64,000 bases of DNA from Roseibium algicola. GTDB taxonomy: Bacteria; Pseudomonadota; Alphaproteobacteria; Rhizobiales; Stappiaceae. The notes under the pieces were generated by a model. The model saw only the letters and a program-made list of their open reading frames with translations, did no database searches and had not been told where the DNA came from. The stretch lies in the NCBI RefSeq assembly GCF_001999245.1, contig NZ_CP019630.1, forward strand, positions 5,547,001-5,611,000, given 5' to 3'. Both the position numbers and the translations under genes were made by a program. Below, piece after piece: positions 25,248 through 33,385 of the stretch (its first letter is position 1; each line of letters begins with the position of its first letter).

Positions 25248-25278
25248 GACGCCCAGTTTCGGCTGGGCGTCTTTTTTT
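25248..25278 (+). terminator. Intrinsic terminator ending the flgJ unit
   Basis: A 9-bp perfect stem (GACGCCCAG with CTGGGCGTC) closes on a 6-nt loop (TTTCGG) and runs directly into seven Ts. It lies 55 nt after the preceding stop. Confidence 0.92.
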
Positions 25279-25393
25279 GATCCTCACCGCGGCCTGTTTT
25301 GTGCTTGATGGAACAGGACTATTCGGAAAACCTACGGAATAGACCGAGCGCAGAGTGCGCGACTTTGCCTGGTACGGTTTGGAGGATAGGCCC

Positions 25394-25588
25394 ATGAAGA
25401 CGATACCGGTATCGAGCAGTAGTGGCTCAATCGATCTGACTTCCGATGATATCCAGGTTTTGGAAAACGCAGTTGAAATCCTGCTTTATTCCGATGTTGA
25501 AGACGGTGAGCAGGCGAGGGAAATGCGGCTAACCGGAAAAAGCCTGCACGAAATCATGGAGCGCTTGTCGACGCTTCTGGGAGAGTGA
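25394..25588 (+). CDS. Small uncharacterised protein (64 aa)
   Basis: This is a short acidic product of no recognised family: SGSIDLTSDDIQVLENAVEI, then AREMRLTGKSLHEIMERLS. A very good ribosome site (GGAGGATAGGCCC) precedes the ATG. The gene stands alone between the terminator at 25248-25278 and a convergent gene, so it needs its own promoter. A 6-bp inverted repeat (CTATTC 25319-25324 and GAATAG 25337-25342) lies 50-75 nt upstream. The flagellar direct-repeat element is not present. Its helical content suggests a small regulator or adaptor, but that is a guess. Confidence 0.65.
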   Translation: MKTIPVSSSSGSIDLTSDDIQVLENAVEILLYSDVEDGEQAREMRLTGKSLHEIMERLSTLLGE

Positions 25589-25655
25589 ATTTGAGCGATA
25601 GCAGGTCAATATAAATTCGTTGTGCTTGTTTCGCGGCATTTAGCGAATGCCGATT

Positions 25656-25913
25656 TCAGCCATCAGTATCGAAAATCGTGTCGATCGCCTGGAAGATGGT
25701 CTTGTAGACACCGATTTCGTCTTTGGCGAAATCTCCGTGTGGCACCGCTCTTTTTGCTTCGGCAATCAAGTCGGCCTTGATGGCTGCCAGATCCACTTGC
25801 GTACCCATCGGCCGATTTGAGAGCTCCACGTGCAGGCGTTTGGCGATCCCGGCATAGGCGACGATTGCAGTCACCATGTGGGCGGGATCCTCCGGGATCT
25901 GGATTTTCTTCAT
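25656..25913 (-). CDS. Small uncharacterised protein (85 aa)
   Basis: The 85-residue product reads KKIQIPEDPAHMVTAIVAYA at the start and DEIGVYKTIFQAIDTIFDTDG at the end. It looks like a compact soluble helical domain of no recognised family. It lies on the minus strand, convergent with the 64-aa gene and downstream of the flhB unit, separated from the next upstream gene by about 230 nt. The frame is open 36 codons further upstream without a ribosome site, so the shorter start is preferred. Confidence 0.62.
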   Translation of the reverse strand: MKKIQIPEDPAHMVTAIVAYAGIAKRLHVELSNRPMGTQVDLAAIKADLIAEAKRAVPHGDFAKDEIGVYKTIFQAIDTIFDTDG

Positions 25914-26142
25914 ACGCGCCGTTTCTCTGGTTTCAGTTGCAGGTAGTTTCAAGGTCCGGAAGACTCGAAACGCGCGGCAGGGCCAACAGCATATGGTGCT
26001 AGGCTGGCAGAATAGAAGCAAGTTGGCGAATTTCGGTAAGTTGCCGATGCATCAGGCGAAATAGCGGGCCGGCACATCGTTCGCATCTGTGCGGACGAGC
26101 TGCCTGACAAACCGGAAATTATTTGGGATGCCTGAAACGCAA

Positions 26143-26589
26143 CTACCGCAACCGGGCGTCCTTCAGGGCCTCGAGTAGCAGTTCCGTTTCTTTCGCTTTG
26201 TTGCCACCGGCGTCCGGCACCTCGACATAGGAAACGTTGACTGCATTGTCCGGCCAGGCGAGGACGGCGGTAAAATAGATCCAGACACCCTTGTTGAAGA
26301 ATTCCAGATCCAGGGAAATGCGCGGGGTGGTTTCCCACTCGACATCTGCCTGTGCGGCCATGGAATAGCGCAAGGAGCCTTCCTTGAAGAAGAGCTCGGC
26401 CGATGTCTTGATCAATTCATCGATATTGCCGTGCTGGTCTGTTCGTATGTAGGCGACGAAGTCGACCACATCGACCAGTTTCAGATCTTCGATAAATTCG
26501 GTCAGAGCAGAGGCAATTGCTTCCTGGCGCTGCCGGTCGCATTCCAGTGGCGACGGTTTCGTGCCGTTGCCTTCAGGCATATCGTGCAT
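26143..26589 (-). CDS. Uncharacterised protein following flhB
   Basis: The 148-residue soluble product is of no recognised family. Visible parts are a helical N-terminus (RQRQEAIASALTEFIEDLKL) and a beta-rich second half (PRISLDLEFFNKGVWIYFTA, then AVNVSYVEVPDAG). It follows flhB by 25 nt on the same strand, preceded by GGAGG 8 nt before the ATG at 26589 (MHDMPEG). A second ATG three codons later is possible. Operon position suggests a link to motility, without further support. Confidence 0.7.
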   Translation of the reverse strand: MHDMPEGNGTKPSPLECDRQRQEAIASALTEFIEDLKLVDVVDFVAYIRTDQHGNIDELIKTSAELFFKEGSLRYSMAAQADVEWETTPRISLDLEFFNKGVWIYFTAVLAWPDNAVNVSYVEVPDAGGNKAKETELLLEALKDARLR

Positions 26590-26614
26590 TCCCCGGACCT
26601 CCAAATACATTAAA

Positions 26615-27688
26615 TTATACAGCAGTTTTGGTCTGGCGTGAGTACACGTAGCAAATGATTTCCGCAACTGCTCTGTAGAATTCCGGCGGGATCATCCTTT
26701 CAACTTCTGTAGCAGCGTAGAGAGACCGTGCAAGTTGCCGGTCCTCGATCACGGGAATATTGTTCGCCTCGGCGATCTCCCTGATCTTCAGCGCAATCAG
26801 ATCCTGCCCTTTAGCTACAACAACCGGGGCAGGGTTTTGGTCCCCGTCGTAGCGCAAGGCAACGGCGAAGTGTGTCGGATTGGCAACAATCAGGGTTGCT
26901 TGCGGCACGGCTGACATCATGCGGTTTCGTGCCCGGTCGCGTGCGAGCGAGCGTTGCCGGGCCTTGACGATCGGGTCGCCTTCCATCTGCTTGTGCTCGT
27001 CCTTGATCTCCTGCTTGCTCATGCGCAGGTTCTTGCGCCAGTGCGAGCGGGACCAGAGAATGTCGACTGTAACCAGTAGAATGGTTACGATGCAGACGCC
27101 GGCGATCAGCTTCATCGATATCTGAAGGATCGCTTCGGGAAGTGCGCTTGGATCTGTGAACATGGCGTTGATCAGTTCCGCTTCATTCGCCCGGAACTGG
27201 CCATAGACGATGGCACTGACCGTGGAGAACTTGAAGACTGCCTTGAGGAACTCCACAAGGCCTTGGGCTCCGAATATGCGGCTCCAGCCCTTCGCCAGCG
27301 AGAGCTTGGAGGCATCCGGCTTGATGCGGTGAAAAACGATGCTGGGCGTGTTCTGCAAAAAAGCGGACGCAAGACCGGACACGGCAAGCAGTGCGACAAT
27401 CGGGGCGAGGAAGACCATGACCTCGATCGACACCGCATGTGAGAGCAGCAATGCGTCGGCGCTGTTTCCAAGATCCACTCCTCCCGAAAGGTCCAGAAGA
27501 TGCGTCAGCGTTTGCACGAGCTGACTCGATGCCGATGTAACAACGAAACTGCCGATCAAGAGCGTCGCGATAAATGTTGCCAGAACGGGGGCTTCCCGTG
27601 AGACCGGGGTGTTGCCCTTTTCTATGGCATCGCTGATCTTTTTCTCGGTCGGTTCCTCTGTTTTTGAATCCTTGTCTTCTTCCGACAT
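26615..27688 (-). CDS. flhB: Flagellar type III export switch protein FlhB
   Basis: FlhB switches export from hook to filament substrates after autocleavage. The 357-residue product begins EDKDSKTEEPTEKKISDA, the usual FlhB N-terminus, and has four membrane segments to about residue 215. The cytoplasmic linker contains KQEIKDEHKQMEGDPIVKAR. The autocleavage motif NPTH is intact within VANPTHFAVALRY, so switching is expected to be normal. It lies 52 nt after fliG. Confidence 0.97.
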   Translation of the reverse strand: MSEEDKDSKTEEPTEKKISDAIEKGNTPVSREAPVLATFIATLLIGSFVVTSASSQLVQTLTHLLDLSGGVDLGNSADALLLSHAVSIEVMVFLAPIVALLAVSGLASAFLQNTPSIVFHRIKPDASKLSLAKGWSRIFGAQGLVEFLKAVFKFSTVSAIVYGQFRANEAELINAMFTDPSALPEAILQISMKLIAGVCIVTILLVTVDILWSRSHWRKNLRMSKQEIKDEHKQMEGDPIVKARQRSLARDRARNRMMSAVPQATLIVANPTHFAVALRYDGDQNPAPVVVAKGQDLIALKIREIAEANNIPVIEDRQLARSLYAATEVERMIPPEFYRAVAEIICYVYSRQTKTAV

Positions 27689-27740
27689 CCAGCCACCCGG
27701 TGTTCAGGCTCAGATCACGTCGAACCGCTTGCAAAGACGA

Positions 27741-28805
27741 TCACGCAAAGAATGCGCCTTCGTCCTGCTTCGGATTCAGCTCGATTTCACCACGCGACGC
27801 CATTTCCAGCGCAAGGTTGGTGATCGCGCTGCGGGCATCCAGAACGTCGCGCTGAGCGGCCGGTTCGCCGGCTGCAAGTTCGTGTTCGGCGATACGACGT
27901 GCGCGCGATGTCAGAGATGACAGGATCACTTCCCGGAACTGGGCATTGGTTCCCTTCAGTGCCAGCACGATCCTGTCCGTCGGGATCTGATCGAAAATCG
28001 CCATGCGGGTCCGGGCGTTGAGATTGGTGATGTCGTCGAAGGTGAAGAGCAGACCCTTCAGAAGTTCTGCGGTTTTCGGTTTCACCTCGTTCAGGTTCTC
28101 CAGAGCGTCTTCCATGTGCTCGCGGTCCATCTTGTTGAGAATGTCCGCCATTCGAGCATGGGAGTCTGCTTCCAGGGTGCCCGACAGGTTGAGCATGAAA
28201 TCCTCATGCATGGTCTTTTCGACGTCGCGCATGATTTCCGGTACAACCGCCTTGATCGACAGCATGCGCCGGACAAGAGAGTTGCGCGTCTGGTTATTGA
28301 TCTGGCCGAGAACCTTTGCTGCTGCACTCGGCTTTATCTTTGTCAGGATCAGCGCTGCGGTTTGCGGGTGTTCCTTCAGGAGATAGTTTGCGAACACCGT
28401 TTCGGAAACCGTGGTCAACCGGTCCCAGATGGACCGGTTGGAGTTGCCGAGCACGTCCGACATGATGTCTGCAAGCTGATCGTCCGGCAGGACACCTTCC
28501 AGCATTTTCTCCACTTCGTTGGCCGAACCATAAAGCGTCGTGCCATGAGAGAACTGCTCGATGAATTCCTCGGCCAGGCGATCAAGTTCTTCCGATGCCA
28601 CCGTTCCGAGCTGAGCTGCGGAGACGGTGATCATCCGGATTTCTTCCTGATCGAAATGCCGGAGCAGTTTCTGCGAACTCGTCTTGCCCAGCGACAGCAG
28701 CAGAGCGGCCACGCGCTGTGTACCGTTCATTCGGCGGGCAGGCGGAGCAGGCGGCTTGGCCAGGTTTGCAGCGGTTGCTGCGGCGGCGTTGGCGGAATTC
28801 ATCAT
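27741..28805 (-). CDS. fliG: Flagellar motor switch protein FliG
   Basis: FliG is the C-ring protein that contacts MotA and the MS ring. The 354-residue product has FliG N-terminal (RVAALLLSLGKTSSQKLLRHF), middle (EHPQTAALILTKIKPSAAAKV, with the EHPQ motif) and C-terminal domains. The C-terminal segment includes FTFDDITNLNARTRMAIFDQ and the charged VLALKGTNAQFREVILSSL that contacts the stator. It is complete. The gene lies between fliN and flhB on the minus strand. Confidence 0.96.
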   Translation of the reverse strand: MMNSANAAAATAANLAKPPAPPARRMNGTQRVAALLLSLGKTSSQKLLRHFDQEEIRMITVSAAQLGTVASEELDRLAEEFIEQFSHGTTLYGSANEVEKMLEGVLPDDQLADIMSDVLGNSNRSIWDRLTTVSETVFANYLLKEHPQTAALILTKIKPSAAAKVLGQINNQTRNSLVRRMLSIKAVVPEIMRDVEKTMHEDFMLNLSGTLEADSHARMADILNKMDREHMEDALENLNEVKPKTAELLKGLLFTFDDITNLNARTRMAIFDQIPTDRIVLALKGTNAQFREVILSSLTSRARRIAEHELAAGEPAAQRDVLDARSAITNLALEMASRGEIELNPKQDEGAFFA

Positions 28806-28874
28806 TTTGTCACTTCAATCCTAAGGAGACAGCCTTGGGCAAACCGGAGAATGTGAGGCCGGAGAAATTCGACC

Positions 28875-29267
28875 TCAGATATCCATACCGCCGGCCTGGG
28901 CGCTCATGATCTCCGTCAGCGAAACGCCGAAGCGCGAGTTGTCGTCTTCCACAACCACCACTTCTCCGCGGGCGATGACACGGCCGTTGACCACGATGTC
29001 GATCGGTTCGCCGACACGATGATTGAGCGGAATGACCGCGCCGCGACCGAGTTTAAGGAGGTTGGAAACCAGCATGGTCGCAGATCCGAGAACCACCTGG
29101 ATGTTCACGGGAATGCCGAGAATGGTGTCGAGATTTCGGTCGTCACCGATGGTATCGCCATTCTGGTTCTTTTCCGGCGATTCCACCTTGGCGAAACTCG
29201 CGGCATCGGCCGGGCGGGTTTTCGGGCCTTTTTCAGCGTCGATGTGATCGATGATTGTTTCGGACAT
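28875..29267 (-). CDS. fliN: Flagellar motor switch protein FliN
   Basis: FliN forms the base of the C ring. The 130-residue product has a disordered first 45 residues, then the SpoA domain: LDTILGIPVNIQVVLGSATM, then LLKLGRGAVIPLNHRVGEP and NGRVIARGEVVVVEDD, ending in the usual FGVSLTEI. Its ATG overlaps the stop of the upstream coiled-coil gene by 1 nt (TAATG). Confidence 0.95.
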   Translation of the reverse strand: MSETIIDHIDAEKGPKTRPADAASFAKVESPEKNQNGDTIGDDRNLDTILGIPVNIQVVLGSATMLVSNLLKLGRGAVIPLNHRVGEPIDIVVNGRVIARGEVVVVEDDNSRFGVSLTEIMSAQAGGMDI

Positions 29268-29860
29268 TACATCTTATCCTTCTGGTTCATGGAGACCGTG
29301 CGGAACGGGCTTTGCAGCGAATTGTCGATACGGTGGACGCGCGTGGGTGCCTGTTGATGGACCTGGCCGCGATGAATGGTCGTTTCCTTGCGCCCGCCGG
29401 AATGAACGGCACCAGCAGCGCCAGCTGCCTGCTCGCCTGCCGTGTCTTCGGCGAAGATGTCGATGTCGTCGCGAACAGGCGCAAAACGCTTCGGGTCATG
29501 CAGGACGGCGGTCGCCTTGGAGAGCTCTTTCAGCTCTGCGCGCAGCACGGACTGCTGGCGTTTTGCCTCACGGGTCAGACCGTCGATTTCCGCGATCAGC
29601 TCCCGAGCATCGTCCATCCGGTTGCCGAGCGCATTGAGGATCTGGGCACCCTTGACGTTGATCTCCTGGATCGAGACCTCGATGCCGTCGAGTGCGAGGG
29701 CGGTCTGATCGAAGATACGCTGGTAGTCATCGTGGTAGCTGCCCAGTCGGCGCAGCTCCCGGTGCATGGAAAGCATCCGGACCGTGGTCGCGACCAGCGC
29801 GAGCAGGAGAACGCCGTCAACGATTGCGGAGATCATCGAAAAGATCCTTTTCTTCCTCAT
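29267..29860 (-). CDS. Membrane-anchored coiled-coil protein between fliM and fliN
   Basis: The 197-residue product has one membrane segment near its N-terminus (MISAIVDGVLLLALVATTV, about residues 9-27) and then a long coiled coil (about residues 30-115, including IAEIDGLTREAKRQQSVLRA). A disordered C-terminus follows. It resembles an alphaproteobacterial DUF6468-type family, as I recall it, of unknown function. It starts 44 nt inside the end of fliM and overlaps fliN by 1 nt, so it is tightly coupled to C-ring synthesis. Confidence 0.78.
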   Translation of the reverse strand: MRKKRIFSMISAIVDGVLLLALVATTVRMLSMHRELRRLGSYHDDYQRIFDQTALALDGIEVSIQEINVKGAQILNALGNRMDDARELIAEIDGLTREAKRQQSVLRAELKELSKATAVLHDPKRFAPVRDDIDIFAEDTAGEQAAGAAGAVHSGGRKETTIHRGQVHQQAPTRVHRIDNSLQSPFRTVSMNQKDKM

Positions 29861-30776
29861 GGATGAGCTCTTCGATCTGCAACGTGTAGGATCCGTTCAA
29901 CTGTCCAAGCTGGCAGGTGAAGACGGGCTGGTCGTTGCAGGCGAGTGTGACCGGAGAGCGGGCTGTCGCCTGAAGTTCGATGACCTGTCCGACCCGGAGG
30001 TTTGCAAGGTCGCCGAGCGACATTTCACGTTCTTCGAGAATGGCTTCCAGCTTGACTTCGGTGCGCTGGATCTCGTTGTGGAAATGCTGTGTCCACTGTT
30101 TGTCGCGGCTCGACATCTCGCCGGACAGAACCTGGGAAAGGCGCTGCCGCAGAGGGTTAAGTGTCGAGTGCGGCATGACGATAAACACTTCGCCGCCGCG
30201 CCCGATTGCCTGTTGCAGCAGGCGGGCCACCACGGCCGGGTTGTTCCGCCGGCCAACCACCGCAAAGTCCATGCGGCTTTCGATGCGCTCGATCTTCAGC
30301 GTTGTTTCGGCAATCGGAGCAAAGCTCTCGGCAAGTGCCTTGGCGGCTACCTCGAACATGGTGCGCGCGATTCGCGTTTCGATGTTCGAGAAGGGGCGTT
30401 CATCGTCGATGGGAGGCTCGGTCCCGTCAGCACCGAAGAGGACATCCACCAGTGTGAAGATGAAGTCCCGGTCGAAGCCGACGAGTACACGGGCGTCCCA
30501 TTCCGGAGAATAAAGTACGGCCACCAGCGCATTGGATTCGAACTCGTCGAGTACGTCGCCGATGCGGTTGTTTTCAACGTAGCTCACCGAAATGTAGGAC
30601 GGTGAGGGGGACTTCTGGCGCATGGCGTCGGCCATCAGGCGGGCCATGCGGTCGAACACCACCGGAAGCATCGGCAGGCGGTCAACGGAAATTCCGGCGG
30701 CATCCAGCAGTCGGTCGGCGATCATCGCGCGTTCGGAGCTGGAAGCATTGGAGCTTGCGGTCGCTGCTTCGATCAT
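29817..30776 (-). CDS. fliM: Flagellar motor switch protein FliM
   Basis: FliM links FliG and FliN in the C ring and binds CheY. The 319-residue product has the FliM middle domain (LPMLPVVFDRMARLMADAMR, then VLVGFDRDFIFTLVDVLFGA). The C-terminal SpoA region contains LGDLANLRVGQVIEL and FTCQLGQLNGSYTLQIEE. The N-terminal CheY-binding motif (LSQxEIDALL) is not visible; its place is taken by a Ser/Ala-rich start, as often in rhizobia. It lies 3 nt after motA. Confidence 0.93.
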   Translation of the reverse strand: MIEAATASSNASSSERAMIADRLLDAAGISVDRLPMLPVVFDRMARLMADAMRQKSPSPSYISVSYVENNRIGDVLDEFESNALVAVLYSPEWDARVLVGFDRDFIFTLVDVLFGADGTEPPIDDERPFSNIETRIARTMFEVAAKALAESFAPIAETTLKIERIESRMDFAVVGRRNNPAVVARLLQQAIGRGGEVFIVMPHSTLNPLRQRLSQVLSGEMSSRDKQWTQHFHNEIQRTEVKLEAILEEREMSLGDLANLRVGQVIELQATARSPVTLACNDQPVFTCQLGQLNGSYTLQIEELIHEEEKDLFDDLRNR

Positions 30777-30779
30777 GGC

Positions 30780-31676
30780 TTAGGCGGCTCCCTGCAGGTC
30801 CTGGACGTTATCGGCACCAGCGCCACCGGCACTCATCGTCTCGTTTTCAACTTCGTCGATGGTTGGACGGTCGTAGTCGGAGATGGTCTTGCGGCCATGC
30901 TCAAGGGCGATCTGCGGATCGGCGCCGTTCATGAAGGCAAGCAGGGTCTGCTTGACGACGATGTAGGTACGAAGGCGGGACTCGCGGACGTTGCGGATCT
31001 TGGAGGCGATCGGGCCGAACAGCGAGTAGGAGAAGAAGATGCCGACAAACGTGCCCACGAGTGCCGCGCCAATCAGGCTGCCTAGCAGCTGAGGAGACTG
31101 GTCGATTGCGCCCATGGCCTTGATGACACCGAGTACGGCCGCGATGATGCCGATGGCAGGCAATGCATCAGCGATGCTGCTCATGGCATGGTACGGCTTC
31201 ATCTGGTCGCGGTGGATCGTGTGAAGTTCTTCGTCGACCAGCGCTTCGATTTCGTGAGCGCGGGCATTTCCGACGATGATCAGTCGGAAATAGTCGCAGA
31301 TGAAGGTTGTCAGACTGGCATTGCGCAGAACCGACGGATACTTCTGGAAAATCGGAGAAGTATTCGGGTCTTCAATGTGCGGCTCGACCTGGTTGCGGCC
31401 CTTGGCGCGAAGCTCGCGCATCAGGCCGTAGAGAAGTGCCAGAACGTCGAGATATTCCCGCTTGTTGGGAACTGCGTTGCGCAACGCATCCGACACGGCA
31501 ACCAGGGTTCCCCTGATTACCTTCATTGGATTGGCAACGACAAAAGCACCGATAGCGACGCCAAGAATAATGACGAGCTCCCACGGCTGCCAGAGGACGG
31601 AGACCTTGCCTCCGAGTGCGGCAAAGCCGCCTATAAGGGACGCGCCTGCTATGATCAGGCCGATAAGAATAGTCAC
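30780..31676 (-). CDS. motA: Flagellar stator protein MotA
   Basis: MotA is the proton-channel stator subunit. The 298-residue product has four membrane segments: two near the start (residues about 2-22 and 32-52) and a pair at about residues 165-215 (LPAIGIIAAVLGVIKAMGAI, then LVGTFVGIFFSYSLFGPIAS). The cytoplasmic loop carries KREYLDVLALLYGLMRELRA and the charged segment near VLRNASLTTFICDYFRL. It is the first gene of the motA-flhB minus-strand unit, with the shared direct-repeat element 60 nt upstream. Confidence 0.96.
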   Translation of the reverse strand: MTILIGLIIAGASLIGGFAALGGKVSVLWQPWELVIILGVAIGAFVVANPMKVIRGTLVAVSDALRNAVPNKREYLDVLALLYGLMRELRAKGRNQVEPHIEDPNTSPIFQKYPSVLRNASLTTFICDYFRLIIVGNARAHEIEALVDEELHTIHRDQMKPYHAMSSIADALPAIGIIAAVLGVIKAMGAIDQSPQLLGSLIGAALVGTFVGIFFSYSLFGPIASKIRNVRESRLRTYIVVKQTLLAFMNGADPQIALEHGRKTISDYDRPTIDEVENETMSAGGAGADNVQDLQGAA

Positions 31677-31736
31677 CTAACAGCTCCCAACTGGTGTGGA
31701 TTGCAACTCTGATTGGGAGGACGCTACTGGCCGAGA

Positions 31737-31753
31737 CTTGCCTGAAGCTGACG
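31737..31753 (-). promoter_or_regulatory. Flagellar 17-bp direct-repeat element, site 7 (before motA)
   Basis: Read on the minus strand the sequence is CGTCAG-CTTCA-GGCAAG, one mismatch from the consensus in the downstream half-site. It lies 60 nt before the motA ATG. The same site lies 108 nt before the divergent DUF1217 gene, so it may serve both directions, but its orientation favours motA. Confidence 0.55.
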
Positions 31754-31861
31754 CGCGAAAGCCTTTTGGAAATCATCACCGGTCGTCAGCCTGGCGTAAG
31801 GTTTGCGAGTGAGTGTTCCCCGAAAGCCTGCCCGCCATGGGCCCGCAATGGGGATAGAACC

Positions 31862-32650
31862 ATGATCAATACATTGAGCCAGGTTCAGCTGGTCAGAACC
31901 AATATGGAACGCTCGCTGAAGACGGTCGCCGCGGACCCTATGGTCGAACGTCAGACCGAATATTATCGCGAGAACATCCGCAACATTAAGTCCATCGACG
32001 AATTCCTGGCTGATGATCGCATCTTCAACTACGCAATGACTGCCATGGGTCTGGAGGACATGATCTACGCGAAGGCGTTCATTCGGAAAGTGCTGGAAGA
32101 AGGCACGGACGAACGTGGCGCATTCGCCAATCAGTTGGCCGATACCAAGTACAAGAATTTTGCTGAAACCTTCAATTTCAAGCGGTATGGCGAAACGACG
32201 ACTTCTTTTGCACGGACGCAGGACGCGATTGTACAGAAGTATCATCGGCAGACTCTGGAAGTGCGCGAGGGTGAACAAAACCAGGGTGTCCGTCTGGCAC
32301 TCTATTTCGAACGCCGTGCGCCCGATATCACCAACGCGTACGATGTTCTGGCCGACCGCGCGCTTGCCGAGGCCGTTTATACTTCCCTTGGCCTGCCGCA
32401 AGAATTTGCGATGACCGACATCGACAAGCAGGCAGCCTACCTGGAAGAACGTCTGGATTTCAGCAAGTTCGGAGATGCGGACTACCTGGCGAAATTCCTC
32501 AACCGGTTCTCGGCACTCTATGACCTTTCCAACGGCCCGTCCGGCAACATGTCGCCAACACTTGCTCTTTATGGCAATGGCCGAGGGGTTATCCAGATGG
32601 GCGAGGGACTGTTGGCAAGCATCCAGAATTTCCGCCTCGGAGGCTTTTGA
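31862..32650 (+). CDS. DUF1217 family flagellar-cluster protein
   Basis: The 262-residue product belongs to the DUF1217 group found next to flgF in Rhizobiales; its function is not established. Visible features are NTLSQVQLVRTNMERSLKTV at the start and DDRIFNYAMTAMGLEDMIYA. KFGDADYLAKFLNRFSALYD follows, with a flagellin-like C-terminus GLLASIQNFRLGGF, suggesting a secreted axial or junction protein. The frame is open from 31694, but GGGGATAG precedes the ATG at 31862. flgF follows 3 nt after the stop. Confidence 0.85.
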   Translation: MINTLSQVQLVRTNMERSLKTVAADPMVERQTEYYRENIRNIKSIDEFLADDRIFNYAMTAMGLEDMIYAKAFIRKVLEEGTDERGAFANQLADTKYKNFAETFNFKRYGETTTSFARTQDAIVQKYHRQTLEVREGEQNQGVRLALYFERRAPDITNAYDVLADRALAEAVYTSLGLPQEFAMTDIDKQAAYLEERLDFSKFGDADYLAKFLNRFSALYDLSNGPSGNMSPTLALYGNGRGVIQMGEGLLASIQNFRLGGF

Positions 32651-32653
32651 TCC

Positions 32654-33385
32654 ATGGAATCCGCTCTTTATGTTGCGCTGTCTGCGCAGGTTGCACTTTC
32701 GAACCGTCTGGAAACGGTTGCCAGAAACGTTGCCAACATGAACACAGCCGGCTACCGGGCAGACGAGGTCAAGTTCGCAGAGCTCGTCTCAAAGGCAGCT
32801 CAGGACAAGGTTAGTTTCTCCACCGGTGGCGAGAAATACATTTCCCGGCAGTACGGCAGTCTGAACAAGACCGACAATCCGCTTGATCTCGCAGTGGAAG
32901 GCGAAGCCTGGTTTGCAATCCGCGATGTCAACGGCAACTTGTCCTATACACGGGACGGGCGCTTGCAGATCGGCAATGACGGAACCTTGCGTACCTTGAC
33001 CGGACAACAGATCCTGGGAGCAGGCGGGCAGCCGATTGCACTCGATCCGGATGCCGGGACACCCTTGATCACGCAGTCGGGCGAGATTTCCCAGGGTGAC
33101 GTTGGAATTGTCGGCCAGGTCGGTTTGTTCCTGATCCCCGACGATGCCCAACTCACGCGTGCTGAAAACTCGGCGGTCATTCCTGACAAGCCGGTTATTC
33201 CCGTGCAGACCTATGACACAAACGGCGTTCGCCAGGGATATGTCGAAGGCTCGAATATCAATCCCGTCCGGGAAATGACCAAGATGATCATGATCTCGCG
33301 CGCCTTTGAGAGCGCGACGAAGATGATCGATACCAGTAATGAAAGCCAGGAGAAGGCCATTCGCGAACTGGGGGCAACCTCATGA
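32654..33385 (+). CDS. flgF: Flagellar proximal rod protein FlgF
   Basis: FlgF is a rod protein. The 243-residue product opens ESALYVALSAQVALSNRLET, then ARNVANMNTAGYRADEVKF, the FlgF form of the rod motif, and DLAVEGEAWFAIRD. The C-terminus has GYVEGSNINPVREMTKMIMI. It starts 3 nt after the DUF1217 gene and overlaps the next gene by 4 nt (ATGA). FlgF lies apart from the flgB-C-G group, as is usual in this order. Confidence 0.95.
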   Translation: MESALYVALSAQVALSNRLETVARNVANMNTAGYRADEVKFAELVSKAAQDKVSFSTGGEKYISRQYGSLNKTDNPLDLAVEGEAWFAIRDVNGNLSYTRDGRLQIGNDGTLRTLTGQQILGAGGQPIALDPDAGTPLITQSGEISQGDVGIVGQVGLFLIPDDAQLTRAENSAVIPDKPVIPVQTYDTNGVRQGYVEGSNINPVREMTKMIMISRAFESATKMIDTSNESQEKAIRELGATS

